Of a DNA stretch of 64,000 bases, positions 49,742 to 62,727 are shown piece after piece. The stretch is from Pyrenula massariospora (taxonomy: Eukaryota; Ascomycota; Eurotiomycetes; Pyrenulales; Pyrenulaceae). The notes under the pieces were generated by a model. The model was not told where the DNA came from. It made no database searches and saw only the letters and a list, made by a program, of their open reading frames with translations. How positions within the stretch are numbered: the first letter of the stretch is position 1; each line of letters begins with the position of its first letter. The stretch covers positions 310,001 through 374,000 of the forward strand of contig JAGFMI010000015.1 of the NCBI GenBank assembly GCA_021030905.1. The letters are read 5' to 3'. Position numbers and translations under genes: made by a program.

Positions 49742-51842
49742 TTCGGTAACGTTTACTAATAAAGATTAGGAGAAGCTAGGCCTCTGACCATGATATAAAG
49801 CAAAATGAGAGATTGAAAAGAATAAAGAAATTGAAGCCTCTATCAGGATCTTTATAATAATCAGGAAACATGGTAACGATATCCTCCACTTGATTATGGC
49901 GAGTCTCTTTCAAGCCAACCATTTATCAATCCTATTCGGGCACTGTTCTGTGAGGCAACGTGACGGGAACTCGGAACTATTGGCGTGTGGCTGGACTCTT
50001 TCTGTTGGTAGCCATAAGTCGAACGTGAGGGAATGCTGCGTGCTTGGCTTGCTCTCAATCTATTACTGCTCAGCGTCTGCTCTTCGCAATACTTCGATAT
50101 AAGCCGAACAGCAGTGGATAGCTGCGTTGCAACGTAAGAATGCCTAGTAGCCGCAATAACATGAAATTCACGTGTGCATCATTCTTGCGGTCTAACAAAA
50201 CCTGATTTCAGGTTAGAATTGGAAATCGGACCGAGAGTTACTAGGGGGAAGACATTGCCTACCAATATAGGCATAATGAGCTCTTAGGCATAATGAGCTC
50301 TGGGAAATTGGCTAAGGCTACAAGTGTACAGCATCTGTTCCGGTGAAGCTAATGTACTCGATAGAGAAACCACATTCCTAGTGTAGGCCATTGAGGCTGG
50401 TTCGAACCTTCAAGATTGTCAAGGACAATGGCCACTTCTTCGAGAGGCACCAGACCGCGCTCGAGACTATCTGAGCGGGACAATTTATCTTTGTTCCCGA
50501 GATCGGATTGTGGATACAGTGAGGCTGTTGCGCAATGTAAGCAGCTTGTGCCATACCCGATGAAGAAGCAGGGTCAAATTGAGACCATTAAAAGAGGTAG
50601 GGGATTATTAGTTTAGAATTACGCCCATATGTTGGAATGAAAGTCTAGCTACTATAGCAGGTTAAACGGCGGCAATCAGCACTTAACGATCCTTTGAATG
50701 TTAAACGTGTTTCAAGTTTGTTGTAAGAAAGATCGCCCCCATTTGTCGGGCTTTTATAGTCTTGCTTTGTGGACCCTTCGGCCTCTCATCACAACGAGGT
50801 GGCGCTGTTCAACGGCCCCCAAAAGAAGCACAAGCATGTTACGGCAGTCCTAGATGAACCTGCATCTCATCTCTGTTGTCCGCAAAGTCCATCTCGGAAA
50901 CAACGTTTTTCCTATCGCGGCCTCACATTCCGAACCCCGTAAATATTATCATCCTTTCCGTGACCTCTTTACCTCGCTGATACACGCTGCCTACACGTTA
51001 TTCTTTTATGTACGCTCGCACCCGGGACCACGGCTTATGCACACGAGTTTTTAGGAATGGTTTCACGCAAGGTTGCTTGCAAAGAGCCACTTCGGCTCTT
51101 CCCCATACTTAGGCTTCGCTTGCTGCATTGTTGCATGCTGAGACAAATGATTTACTTAGAAGAGATGGAACACTAGGAGGTCGGTGAGTGTTCTTAAAAA
51201 TTCGTTCTTGTTGGAAAGAAAATATGTAAGGAGTCGAGGACGAGGATGCTATGCGGAAACTGCTCCTATACAAATTCTGGTGGGCTTGGTTTCAACCCTA
51301 CTTGAAGCTATCCGAACCATTTTCTACGGTCCCCTCGCCAACGTCTCAAAGGAGCGGCTAAGTACAGAAACCTATAGGTGGCATGCTGCTAGTTCAATTT
51401 TTGCGCCGAAGGTGCGTATCTTTGTAAGCATCGTTATAAGCATCCCTATAAGAAAGTCCTCAAATGTATTCTTATAGGCATACTTGTAGGGGAGCCCTAG
51501 AGGCACCCCCACAGGCCCCTCCCAGTGCACGCTGATACTCCGGACCGCAATAATTAAGTTCAGACGGTGTGACTAATTTGTTTGAATGCTCGTCTTGTCA
51601 AAATCAGTTGATCAGAAGTTACTGGTTCTATCCCCTGTGCAGTCCTACTTCTAGCTTTTACGTGCCTGCGTCCTGGTTCGCAGATTACGCCTTCTGATCA
51701 GCTGTGTTGGTCTATTTCCGAATGCATTTCGTTTGCTTAGTCAGTAGGAATTGCCCATATGGAATTAATTTGGTAGTAGTTTAGTCAGGGCCAAGATTGA
51801 ATGGCCAATCTGTCATTCGCCATGCTAAGCTCGTGTCTCCAT
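49742..51842. other. Gene-poor 2.1 kb interval
   Basis: Only short frames without motifs. It contains a 17-base tandem duplication near 50271-50303 and a stretch near 51420-51530 with several imperfect copies of TATAAGCAT-like words. These may be old element remains, but nothing can be named. Confidence 0.45.
50271..50303. repeat. Two-copy 17-base tandem repeat
   Basis: The unit GCATAATGAGCTCTTAG is followed directly by a second, nearly complete copy. No function is suggested. Confidence 0.8.
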
Positions 51843-53827
51843 TTACACCTCAACTACGGCGCCTTTTCCCTGCTTTACTGCCGCAACGGCTCGTTGAAGC
51901 TCATACTGAAGCTCAGAAAGAGTCTTAACGCGCTTTGCAAAGAGCCCGCCGCCCTTCCGCAGCTGCTGCCGCAAGAGCAGCATAGTCTGGGGACGGCTGG
52001 AAAGAGATATTGAGATCGTCATTCTTGGCGCCAGCTCCAAGACCATTGGGATACACAATCTCCATTGAGTTGCGAGGAGCATTCCAACCTGGGCAGAGAA
52101 TCTTTGGTAAGTTTCGTTGAAGTTGGCGTCCAAGAAAAAGAGATGACTAACCGCCATTGTTAAGCACGACTGTTAATATTGGGATCTTGTACTTTGTTGG
52201 TACCCATGCTGCACTGGCTAGCGAGCCGCACATGTACGATCCGTCACCAATGATTTGGCAGATAAAGGTTTTGTTATTTTCTCTTCTATAGTCTGCTCTA
52301 AGACCTAACCGAGCCCCTAGAGCTGCACCATTGCTCCAACCAATACCTGTCGCACCACAATTAAGCCAGCTGCCTGGGATATCCGTCATTATTTGATCAG
52401 AAACGCATTGGGCGCAAGTGACAGCTTCGACAACATAGACAGTGTCATATGGGAGAGACCCTTTCAAGGTTTGTCCCATGCTGTGAGCGTTAGGTGTTGA
52501 TGTGTCTTCTACCTGTCCATGCCTCTGAACAGATTCCACTCGAGCCCGATGCTGTCTTTGAAGGTCAGTCCAACGTTCCATATTCTTCGGATCCTGACGT
52601 GTCCGCCAGAGAGCCTCGTCAGTGCGTATATAATCATTGATTTTCCCAAGCGCAGTGAAACAGTCCGCTTTCCACCGGTGGTGTGCAGGGAAGAACGATA
52701 CTAGTATTATATGATCAAGTGTATCAATGTCGATAGAGTACAATTTGGCTGATCCGGGCGGTGGATTATGATACGGTAGCCACGGGATGTCGCGATCAAG
52801 CATAAGTGCTACGTCTGTATCAGTCGTATAGTCGCCCAATGCTAGTCGGAAACCCTGCGATGCTGGATGCGTCATTGGAAAGCACATGTCGCTCCCTCCA
52901 GTATCCATGACTTGGAGACCCAGGATAAGGTTGGCAAGAGCTTCAAGCCCTTTTGGACACTTTTTGTTACGTCCTGAATAGCCTGTGATGATGAGAGGTC
53001 TTTCCGCATAGACAAGAGCCTCTGCCAGTCCCATGGTGGCTCTTACGAGCGACGCTGATGGTTCTATAGCAGTCCACTTCTCCTGCTGGAGAGAATACTG
53101 ATCAACTTCCTCGGCAAGTACCTCACGAGCGGCAGTAAGATATAGCGGGCCTTTAGGATCACTTTCAGCAAATTGAAGAGCGCGATTTACCATCTGTTTG
53201 ACATTGAGACCCGTACGAATCTCACCTGTATAGCGACAGTATTGACGGACAATGCCCTTCTGATCCGGTGCGTCCTGGAGCCAATGCATGTACTCGGTAC
53301 GGGAATCTTAAGCTCAGCGGACTCCGTGAAGGGGCGTAAGCCTGCAAATATGAGTACCGCAGACCGTCCAATGCTGGCATTATAGGTGTCATGAGCGAGA
53401 GCCTGGGTGGCAACATCATCATGCACAATAACGGCTTTTGGACGACCAGTCATTCGCATAAAGCCATCAGCCATAGAGATTGCAGTCATCTAAAAAAGGA
53501 TTTCTATCAGTAAGTCATACTACATGGCCAGAAACAACACTTACCTCGCTAGGGCATGTGTAGATGTTAGGGAACTTACCTTGGCGTTCTTTCTTTCCCT
53601 TGACAATCGCCTCGAGCACGCCTAAATGATCGGAGCCCAGAGTCACGAAACAAGCTTTCATTCCAGCCTTTTACAATGAGTCTGATTGCTCTGGGTAGAT
53701 GGAGTGGAGGCTATGAGCTGACCTCCCACAGCGCCTTAAACATTACGAACGCAGTTGTATACCTTACAGTATGTTTGAAATTATCCCATGACTGCACACA
53801 GATGGCATCATACCTTGTCTCAGCCAT
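51843..53827 (-). pseudogene. Thiamine-diphosphate-dependent enzyme (acetolactate synthase-like) with two frame breaks
   Basis: The N-terminal part starts at the ATG at 53827 (MAETR, then intron, then YTTAFVMFKALWE). It continues through further introns to FVTLGSDHLGVLEAIVKGKK and MTAISMADGFMRMTGRPKAVIVHDD, with the pyrimidine-side Glu in the CPSE segment. The long middle frame (52147-53289) has the diphosphate motif GDGSYMCGSLASAAW..LNNGG. The C-terminal exon begins WNAPRNSMEIVYP after a 62-base intron. Near 53310 the frame changes by one base between AEL and SRTEYMHWLQD with no possible intron. It changes again near 51960, where the conserved end TLSELQYELQRAVAAV is in another frame. The enzyme should act on 2-oxo acids. 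It is either a young pseudogene or carries assembly errors. An alternative start at 54043 would add an Arg/Ser-rich, presequence-like leader. Confidence 0.75.
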
Positions 53828-54317
53828 TATTCCCTTATGAACTTGAAGGGTCAGGTCGGCTGATGACTTTGTCGAGCAAAATGTGGCGGCTTGGGGTGAG
53901 GCTTCTGGCTGAGACGAAAGCCTCCAGGGATGCCTGAGACGGCGAGTAATAGATTCTGTTATAAAACTAAGACCCCGAAATGATGCACAGCATTTTGGCC
54001 CCAATAGCTGGGTATTAAAAGACCGAACTTGCTGGATCGACATGGCCAAGCTAGTAGTTTTGCATTGCAAGGTGAAAAGCAGGAAATGTGCTTGCCTTAG
54101 GCCCTCTTGGGTAGATTCGGCTGATAACGGCGATACTTTGTAACGTGTGTAACCCACCACCCAGCTCAAAACCGGAAAAATGCCGAGCTTGAACGGCCTC
54201 AGAACCTATCAAATATTGAAGCAGTATGTGAGTAGTATGACTTGGTATACAAATCTAAGCTTGCCTATCAATCTGAAAATGTTTGTGAAGCATTTCAAAC
54301 ATTCTCATCGCTCTTGA

Positions 54318-56069
54318 CTAGAGAGAAAGCTTCAAAGTGGTAGCCTTCCTGGTTTTCAAAACCAACACACCGTACATGATTGACGCTGCTGCTCCCGCTG
54401 CTGCAACTCCCATCAAAATAGAATGTCCGGTATGATAGAATGGTGCATTCGATTTTTGGAACGCGAAAGTCGCCACTATACCGCCGGTGTTTCCAAAACC
54501 GATCATCCAGCCGGAACCAAGGCTACGTGAAGTGTGACCTTGAAGATTCATTAAGTACCAGCACACGATGCTAGCACCTGCACAGAATGAACCCATACAC
54601 ACAAGATAGATACCTGCATATTCAGCAGAAAAATGCTTCTCTCCGTGAACGTTCAATAAAAGTACCAAGCCGACTATCAAAATGGCATATCCAAGAGCAA
54701 CAAACGGATATCGCAACCCTACCACATCTGATGTATATGCTGTGATCAGACATAATCCAAGGGCAGCCATGAAGATAGGGACCGAATGCAGCTGGGTCTC
54801 AATTACTGAGTATCCTAGGGTCTGTACAAAGGTCGGGGTAAAATATGCGAAGGCTGCAACACTCATTAGCCTGAGCCGACCGCTAGTACATATTGAATGT
54901 TCTCATTACCGTAGATTGGAACAACGACCGCTGTCTCGCTGATTAGCGCTTGAATTATAAACTCGATAGGGACACTCACAGAAATACATTATCCCACCGA
55001 GAATGTTCTTTGGATCTTGCAAAAAGGTAGAGACATCTCGTAGCGAGATTGGGGCGGTGTGGGATTCTTTGGTGTGAGTTTTGGCCAACACAAACTCTCT
55101 CTCTGCCGCTGATAGCCACTTTGCTTCCTTAGGAAAATCGGTAACGAGGAAGAAGGACGCGATTCCGATCAACACGGTCAGAATTCCTTCTAGAATAAAT
55201 ACCCATCTCCAATCACTGAGTCCTCGAATATTATTCATGTTGGTGATTGCCGTAGCAAGCAAACCGCCAAATGCGCCGGCAAAAATCACGGAGGACCAAT
55301 AAACTGTAAAGCGCTTCTGTGCTTCTTCTCGTTTATACCAGAAACTGATGAGGTAAAAGCCTATTGAGTATGTAAACGTCTGCTTTCAATTAAGGCGGAC
55401 CGTCGATCAACTGTACTTCCTGGAAATATGCCGGCCTCGGCAAGGCCAAGCAAGAAGCGCGTTGCTAACAACCCTCCGTAGCTTGTAACTGTAAAAGTCA
55501 GACAGTCCGGTATGAGGTCAAGCATGACTGAGTACCAAAGCCTTGACATAGCATGATTATTCCGAAGACACATATACATCCAGAGACTAGAAAGGTCAGC
55601 TGACATGCTCAAAACGTACCCACGGTCTGGGCTTACGCCATATATGTGGTTGGAGCCTCCTCATCACGATGTTCGATGGTACTTCAAATAGGACATAGGG
55701 CACAAAGAAAATCGTCAATGCAATGTTAGGTTGCTCCCCTCGCAGCGAGAGCTCCTCGGGCAAGCCCATTGTGAGTGCATTCGAGATATTCACTCTGAGA
55801 CGTTGAAAAGTCAGCTTCTAGTTCTCATTCGGCTTTGGGGAAATACACTTACCGATCGAGAAATGCCGCTAGGTAAATGAGAAAGAGCATCGGCATGACG
55901 TGAAAGTCAATCTGGCGAGTAAGTCTCTTCTCATCGACGGCGACTTTTGTCGGTACTTGATCTGTCACCTCCATCGGCGCGGAGTTGGCATTCGCTTCCA
56001 AAGAATCTGTAATCTATGGGTTATCGCAGGTGAAGGACAAAGCTCACGTGAAATACCTGATTTGTCCAT
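54318..56069 (-). CDS. MFS permease of the allantoate/nicotinate (Dal5/Tna1) family
   Basis: Seven exons: 56069-56057, 56006-55853, 55794-55637, 55586-55536, 55488-55417, 55360-54976 and 54870-54318 (461 residues). The short first exon MDKS splices to DSLEANANS and then DFHVMPMLFLIYLAAFLDRVNISNA, the standard opening of anion:cation symporters. Next come IALTIFFVPYVLFEVPSNIVMRRL, GGLLATRFLLGLAEAGIFPG, WRWVFILEGILTVLIG and later helices ending QGHTSRSLGSGWMIGFGNTGG. The join between exons 6 and 7 (105-base intron) is uncertain. Family members import small organic anions such as allantoate, nicotinate or carboxylates. The TPP enzyme lies immediately downstream on the same strand, which suggests a shared substrate pathway. 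The gene looks intact. Confidence 0.83.
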
Positions 56070-58199
56070 TTTTTTTTCTGGTTAGGTCACCCTCGTGAGA
56101 CCTTATATCGCTGTGATCAAGGTCAAAATTCTTGGAGCCAAGAGGAGTGGGAAAGCGATCTGCCTTGATGGTAGGTTTTGGGAAGGATGTAAAGATCAGG
56201 TCTGCTGGAGCTGACGACAGGTGAGATGGGAGTCAAGTCGAGTGTTGAGATGCATAAAATTTGACAGTAGGCTGTTGTACACCCCTCGACGATAAGGGAT
56301 GGGGTCCGTAGAGCCTGTGCTGCTCCTAGAAAGGCAATGATGAGCTGCTCTCTGTGGGCGATCTGCTGTGTGCATTCTTTAACCCTGCAAAGCTGCTAAT
56401 CTTCTGATTCGTCCGATCTTCAAAGCCTGCATTTTGGCGCCAGAAACGTGCGTGCAAGGCAACCTTGACTAATCTACTGCAGCGAACTTGGAGCCCAGCA
56501 AGTGGTCTAAGTCTGAGCACAGACATGCTTGCTGGAAGGGTAAGGTCTGACTTGCCAGGGACGATGCAGAGACTCCTGGATTGCGGCTGGAAAGATATCA
56601 CTTGTGGGCTCAAAAGCCAAGTAAAGACCATTCTACAGCACTCAGCTCTAGACTGTACCTCGGCATCGAATCTTGCCTTATGTTTTCGTATTATGCAAAT
56701 CTAAGCCGCTTCATTGAAAGGTTCTTGCGTCATATTGACCCAAAGGCAGACATTGCGTGAGGCATTTTGGAGATCATGCCTTCCTTGGAGATTCGCCGAT
56801 CGCTTACCTATACACTGCAGCTGACCAGCCTTTCGCTTTGCCCTGTAGCAACATAGAACATCGAGTTATCGCATGAGTCGTCGGAATTGTCCTTTCTTAC
56901 CTTACCGCGGCGGTAAGCCTATTCAGGTCTAGAACTACGCCCCCAACGTGAAAGACAATTTCAAGATTTGAGGACTCTGTGTGTTTGCGTAATTCCAACT
57001 CCTATTCGGCATCACTCGGTTTCCCTATCGCGCGCCATGCAGGGTGTTGCTCTCTATATATGCGAGTAATAAGACGTATATAGAGTAGCCAATCACTGGC
57101 TGACTAGTTCCAGCTGAGGACTTTTGTATAACCTTCGAACCTGCCTGAAAGGGAGGCTCGTTTTCTATATACAAGACCCGGAATTCCTTAAATAGAGGCC
57201 TCGTTAGAGACAGGAGCTCGAAAGGATCCCTCCATTTCATCTAATCGGTTCTCAAGAGCCGGTAAACTAAATTCATCTTCCTGTAGTCTAGATTCGAGGA
57301 CAATTCAATTGTCTGTGGGGAGGCTGGGACCCCAAATGGGAACATCCAAGGTTTCAGTCCTGACTATGAACCGTGCAGAAGGTCGACAATTTAGGACTTC
57401 GAAATCTTACAAGGTTGTGATAAGGCTCTCCGGCCCCGCAGACAGCCAATCAACAGCCTATAGTAGCGGCTCTTCCCTTGAATTTTCCCCACTTCACCTC
57501 TATCATATGTCTCACAACTCTTGCATACAGACATAGACGAGAAAGTTCTGGGGGCTAGAGCAGGGGTTTGATTGATACGACGGTCGCAATTTAGCCACCT
57601 ATGCATTGGTCACGCCTCTCGGGCGATTGCTACATTACGGAGGCATGCACTCAAAGCTGTCAAAGCTTCTCTCAAAATCTTTTGGGCAACTCTTCATAAT
57701 TTGTGCAACCCACCATATCATTCTACTGAGTTGCTGCAGCGACACAGGCATCAGCCTTCAACAAGGCGTAGACAAGGAGCCGAGTGCAACATTGGATCAC
57801 AGGCTCATAGCATTGGCCTTTGCCATGGCTCGTCCTATTGAGAGCGTCTAGCGGAAAGCAAATGTTCCATAATTAGGGGGAAAACCCCCTGGCAAGGGCA
57901 CTCCTCAGGACGATTTCCTCTTCAATGGGGATAAGGATGCCTTTCATCAATATACCTGTCACGAAACGATTTTTCCCGCTCCTAAGCACACCACTTTGGG
58001 GGCCGAAGGGCCAAGTTCAACTTAACCATTGTGCTGAACTCTTACCTAAATTTGCAGAAGACTTGAGCTTTTTTGGCTTCTCTTATATTTTGGACCCTCC
58101 ACTACCTTCCTATTTCTTCAGACTGACCTTAGTAGTATTCACCGACCTGAGAACAGTCACTGATATCAATTTGGCAAACAGCCAAGTTCATTTCCTGTT
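56070..58199. other. Gene-poor 2.1 kb interval
   Basis: Divergent promoter region between the permease and the receptor gene, with only short frames lacking motifs. No repeat or RNA gene is recognised. Confidence 0.45.
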
Positions 58200-59582
58200 A
58201 TGGCATCCCCGCAAAATTATACCGCCGCTTTAAAGCCACCACCAGGCGTCAAGTCGGATTTCAAACATCCTCAATCCCTCTCCTATAGGAGCAACGTCAC
58301 TATTTCAGTAGCCATTCCTTTTGTCACAATATTCTTTGTCTTGAGGGCTTATGTGAGAATTTGGATAAAGCGAACATGGATATTGGAAGATTGTTGGTAT
58401 CAGACGACGCAAGCACATCTCAGTACTAACCTTGCGCTAGACGTTGCTTCTATAGCATGGGTAGCATTATCCCAGGAATTTACTACAAGAGTCGCTGATT
58501 TGGGGTTTTGCAGGCTGGTACAATAGCATATTATGGCATCATGGCATCAACCATGGCCCATAACGGAGGAAAGCACGCTTGGGATATTACTCCCTCACAA
58601 GCCCATCAAGCCGCCTATGTCTGCAACTCAGATCTCGGAGTGATGATAGAGCTGACATAATTTAGTGGTTCAATGCTGCGTCTATCGTGTACGGCATTAT
58701 GATATGCATCACAAAGATAGCAGTTCTTTTGCTTTACCGCCGTGTCTTTTCGCCACGTCGCTTCAGCGCGTTTGACATAAGCATTGTCATCCTTATTTCT
58801 ATCCTTCTTCTTTTTTATGGAAGTACCTCCTTTGTAAAAATATTTGAGTGCAGCCCCCGAGCCAAAATCTTCAACAAGAAGATTCCTGGAACATGTATTG
58901 ATGTATCCAAATTGCTCAATACAAGCGGCTGCTTTAATACTATTACCGACTTTCTCATCCTGCTTTTACCGGTCAAAGCCGCTTGGAAACTTCAATTAAA
59001 GAGACAGAAGAAAATTATTGTTGTCTTGGTTTTCACATTTGGGCTCTGGTGCGCCTGGCATTAAACTTTGGGTAGTTTATATACTAACGCGAGTATATAG
59101 CGCACCTATTTTTAGCCTTGTTGGCTTTATCGTGCGATCTGAAATCAGTGATAATCCTGACACAACCTGGAACCAGCCTGAAATTCTCCTCTGGGGGTAA
59201 GCAGCTCAGCGTACGAAGAGGGATTGTCAGTCATGCTAAAACTGTTGACAGAGCTGCCGAACTAACCACTGGGAATTTGTGTGTTTGTTTCCCTGAAATG
59301 AATACCCTGTTCAAAAGAAAAATGCCACGTCACCAGCCCTGCGTGAGTCCACGCTACCCAGAATCTAAGATGACACGGCCACAAAAATCCATTAGTCGGG
59401 GTACCCAATTTTTATCTGCGAGCGATAATGGCAGAAAAGTCGGCGAAGATTCGTACTTTGAACTTGAAGATGTCAACCTGTACGGCGCATATGCCGCACG
59501 GGCTCACGGCGAGGCTAACAATGTGACGATTGATGGCGTGCATGTGAGAAGTGAAGTGACAATTGAATCACATGCGGTCTAA
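58200..59582 (+). CDS. Pth11-like rhodopsin-fold membrane protein
   Basis: Exons 58200-58392, 58441-58460, 58514-58618, 58666-59048, 59101-59196 and 59252-59582 give 375 residues. The seven-helix region shows the fungal rhodopsin-domain pattern: SVAIPFVTIFFVLRAYVRIWI, WFNAASIVYGIMICITKIAVLLLYRRVFSP, CIDVSKLLNTSGCFNTITDFLILLLPV, and CAPIFSLVGF with the typical AELTTGNLCVCFPEM end. A hydrophilic C-tail of about 90 residues follows. There is no N-terminal CFEM domain. Relatives such as Magnaporthe Pth11 are plasma-membrane receptors for surface or chemical cues. The ligand is unknown. The 20-base second exon is needed to maintain the frame. Confidence 0.85.
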
Positions 59583-60509
59583 GATGGTATAAGCGGTTAG
59601 AAGCATTCGGATGGTAGTCTACCTCACACAGGATCAGATATCCATGATAAGATTTCCCGGAAGGATGCAACGAAGGATTGGTTGTTGCCGTACTGAACGA
59701 ATCTCCTTTGGCTCCTACAACTCGGACCCCGGTCTCTACCTTAAATTGATCTCTCATCAAGGCGTAACGCAGACGAATCGACAACATATAGTAAATCCGA
59801 AGCACCGACAGTACGAGATCTGTGGGCTGATCATATGCTCGAGCACCCGGATTTAGAATGCTCACCGCTGACAGAAGCAAGAAGTGCCACTTTCAGCATC
59901 TCATAGGGTACTAGCTTGACAGCCGATAGTCTGCTGTGACGATTTTGAATTGCGAGAGGATCAGGGAACAAAGGCTCCGTTCGAGAGCGTGATTTCTCCG
60001 TGTCAAGATGTGATTGAGATGATGGCAGGCCTCACAAGGGAATTTGACTGGGATATCAAGACAAGCTCGGGAGTATTCCTGGACGTTTCGTGTTCTTACA
60101 ACCTCGAAACACTAAGATCTGCAGCCCGAGGTCCGACGACTCCGGGTGATACCTATCTATATCCACAAGTTCGTAGGGTAGTATGAATCTAGTCGATTGG
60201 GCTTTTGATTGGCCCTAGTAGGAGCCTCTATCACCGGTCTTGTGTCATCTGAAGTCAGAGGTTAACACTGCGTATTGTCACGTTATGAAGCTCAACACGG
60301 GTCATAAGCATCATAAAAGAGAGCTAGTAAATTCAATGTCAAGATGTGTTGACTATAAAGCTACCATTGTCATGAGAGTAACAGATCAAGAGCTAGTATA
60401 GATGGGGATCAAAGCTCCACAAGCCCAGTCTAGATCCCCGTTATTTAACCTCAAAGCGCCTCTGTGAAGATCATCAGCCGCCCTTGATTAGGTCAGTGTA
60501 AAAGGTTGT
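59583..60509. other. Convergent intergenic region, no supported gene
   Basis: About 0.9 kb between convergent genes. A 78-codon frame at 59950-60186 (+) has no motif. Confidence 0.4.
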
Positions 60510-62303
60510 TCATAATCTGTAAAACTGCTTCAGATTATCTTCCAACAGTGACACCACTCCTTCGTAGACTGCGCGTTGAAAATCTTCGTCCCCAAGGCTC
60601 GCGCCGCGTAGATCAAAATCGCAACGGATACAGTGTCTCACGGCGTCACCATAGCGGTCGCCCCACTCGAGGTAGACGTCTTCAATTAGCCGGTCCGCTG
60701 CGATCCAGTCAAGCATCTCGGGGCTGATAGCGCTTGCATTTGAAGACGACGATTTCTCGTTTGGATGTTTTAGCTCTTCGAGGGGCTTGCCGAAACAGAG
60801 TTCGATTAGCAGGACGCCCAGGTGGAACAGTGTGGGGTTCCGGATAGCACGATATGGAATTGAAGGGCCGAAAATTGCTGGGTCCGTGTTGGACCCTTGA
60901 TCTATTGAGAACCCCGTTGTAATGAAAGGCTGTGAGTAGAGTGGCCCGTTTGTAGTATGAATGAACATTATGTCGTCTTTCTGCCAAGTCTTTTCCATCC
61001 ATGGTGTCTCGTGTAGTTGAAGAACACTTGAGGCAAGAATAACAGCTAGACGGAGTTTGTCCCCTTGGCCAAACCGACGCTGGGTTGTCGGCTGTTGCGG
61101 TATCAAGCTTTGAAGTGACAAAGTTGACCACTTGTCTTTTCCGATGAGGGGTTCTTTAGGAGGAAAGATGCCATGTCTCTGATTTGCAAAGGAATCCATC
61201 AAGACTCCTAGACAATGAGCACTTCGGGCTACTTGAAGCCTTTGAACAGCTCTACAAAGGTTGTCAATGGTTTGGACGTTAGCATATATGTCGAGTGTTT
61301 TGGTAGCTGAAACTTCGACCTGATCTTGGAATCGCACAGATTTCTTTTCTGGATTAATCATGAAATCAGGTTTATGTGGCACGTTTCCGCCTCTGCTCTC
61401 ATTCAATAAACGAATATCTGCTTCCTCGCATGACCAAGGTGTGGAGGTAGACAAAGTATTGCTGTTATGGTTATACGAGAACACAATGCGAAATTGAAGA
61501 TGTTTTGCTGACAGACGATCTTCTGCATCAGAGCCGACATCCTCGGTCCTAGACTCTAAGCGGAGATTTGCGGTGTGTGATTCCTGACAGGGACACTTCC
61601 AATTAGACCGCAATGTTGCATAGACACTTTTGGCGTAGCTCCTTACGGCTGCAAAGTCTGGTATCCTAGAATGCCGTTTACGGGAAATTTCCAGCCTCAC
61701 ACTTTGCTCTGTAAGTTTGCAAAGGGCTTGGTTGTTATGCCTGATTCTTACCATCAAATCTTCATACCCGGACTTGCTCAGACTAAATTTAAGTCGTCTA
61801 TATTCATGCTTGAAAGTACTCTTGTCATCTAGTTGAACCTTGGAGGGCACGTACGTCAGAACCTGTATGTACTTGCCGAAAACGGTAGTCCAAATTTCGA
61901 TTCAATTAAAAGAACGTACCTTCCCATCTTTGAATTTAAGCCGTTCCTTGAATTCATTAACTGCCAGCTCCATATCAGTCACAGTCTCTAAGTATCCCGA
62001 ATAAGCGCCGCGTAGCCGTTTCTTAAGCCCTTTCTCAATAGCAGAATCTTTCCATGCGTGTCCGCCACAGTCTCGGAGCAGAACTGCCATCTGGCTTGGT
62101 TGTACGAGGCCCCCAAGCAGCTCTTCGCAGGCGTTGCGAAAAATATCATATTCGGTCTTGAGAGCCCTTAAAAGGCTTTTCAATTCGTTCCTGTATTTGA
62201 AATATCGCTTGATGGTTTCAACGCCTTCAACATAGCGCTCAAGACCCTTCACTACCAGCGGAATCGCTCCGAGGACAAGGCCCGCTACCTCGATGCCAGA
62301 CAT
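60510..62303 (-). CDS. HeLo-like N-domain with DUF7580 C-terminal region
   Basis: Exons 62303-61920 and 61862-60510 give 578 residues. The start is the ATG at 62303, which opens MSGIEVAGLVLGAIPLVVKGLERYVEG. This hydrophobic helix followed by a helical bundle (LKSLLRALKTEYDIFRNACEELL) is typical of HeLo-like, prion-forming or STAND-associated N-domains. The C-terminal two thirds fit DUF7580: RLAVILASSVLQLHETPWMEKTW, LFHLGVLLIELCFGKPLEEL and YGDAVRHCIRCDFD. This looks like the C-lobe of a protein kinase without the catalytic residues. Such proteins are abundant and variable in filamentous fungi and are thought to act in recognition and cell-death pathways. The gene is head to head with the next one, 424 bases apart. 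Confidence 0.85.
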
Positions 62304-62727
62304 TGGGCTTCGGGCTAATCGAAACAGTGAATCAAAAAATATTAACACTTTCAATATTATATGCGCATATATCTTCAGACGGAAATCACGGTGTTCTTGT
62401 AAGTTTGACGTTCACCATGACGAGAGTACGGATTCTCTCGGCCTCGTGAGATGTGTGAAGCGCCGAAATTGACGAGGCTGTGTCTCGGGCAACCCCGCCA
62501 CGACATGTTCTAGCCATCTCAGCCGCAACGTGAATGAGCGAATCCGCCAGCCTCGTGACTTCATTGGGAGTGTTGACCTCGTTTCTTTGCCTAGCTGTAA
62601 GCATCTTGACCTACAACACCTTTTTTCAGACTATACCCAATCCTTTTCTGCAATAGATAGCGACACCTCATCTTGTAGACGCTCAGACATTGGCACCGCG
62701 GGCCCCGTTATCGTCTAAACAACGTCC
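62304..62727. promoter_or_regulatory. Shared divergent promoter region
   Basis: A 424-base spacer between two divergent ATGs. It presumably carries both promoters and leaders. No specific site is recognised. Confidence 0.4.

Noticed and set aside
50396-50416. GGTTCGAACC, like a tRNA T-loop
   Set aside because: No matching acceptor stem, anticodon stem or D-loop could be found upstream at the right distance.
58461-58513. Short 23-base intron (58491-58513) in the receptor gene
   Set aside because: Too short to splice. The longer GTAGCA..TGCAG intron restores the conserved frame.
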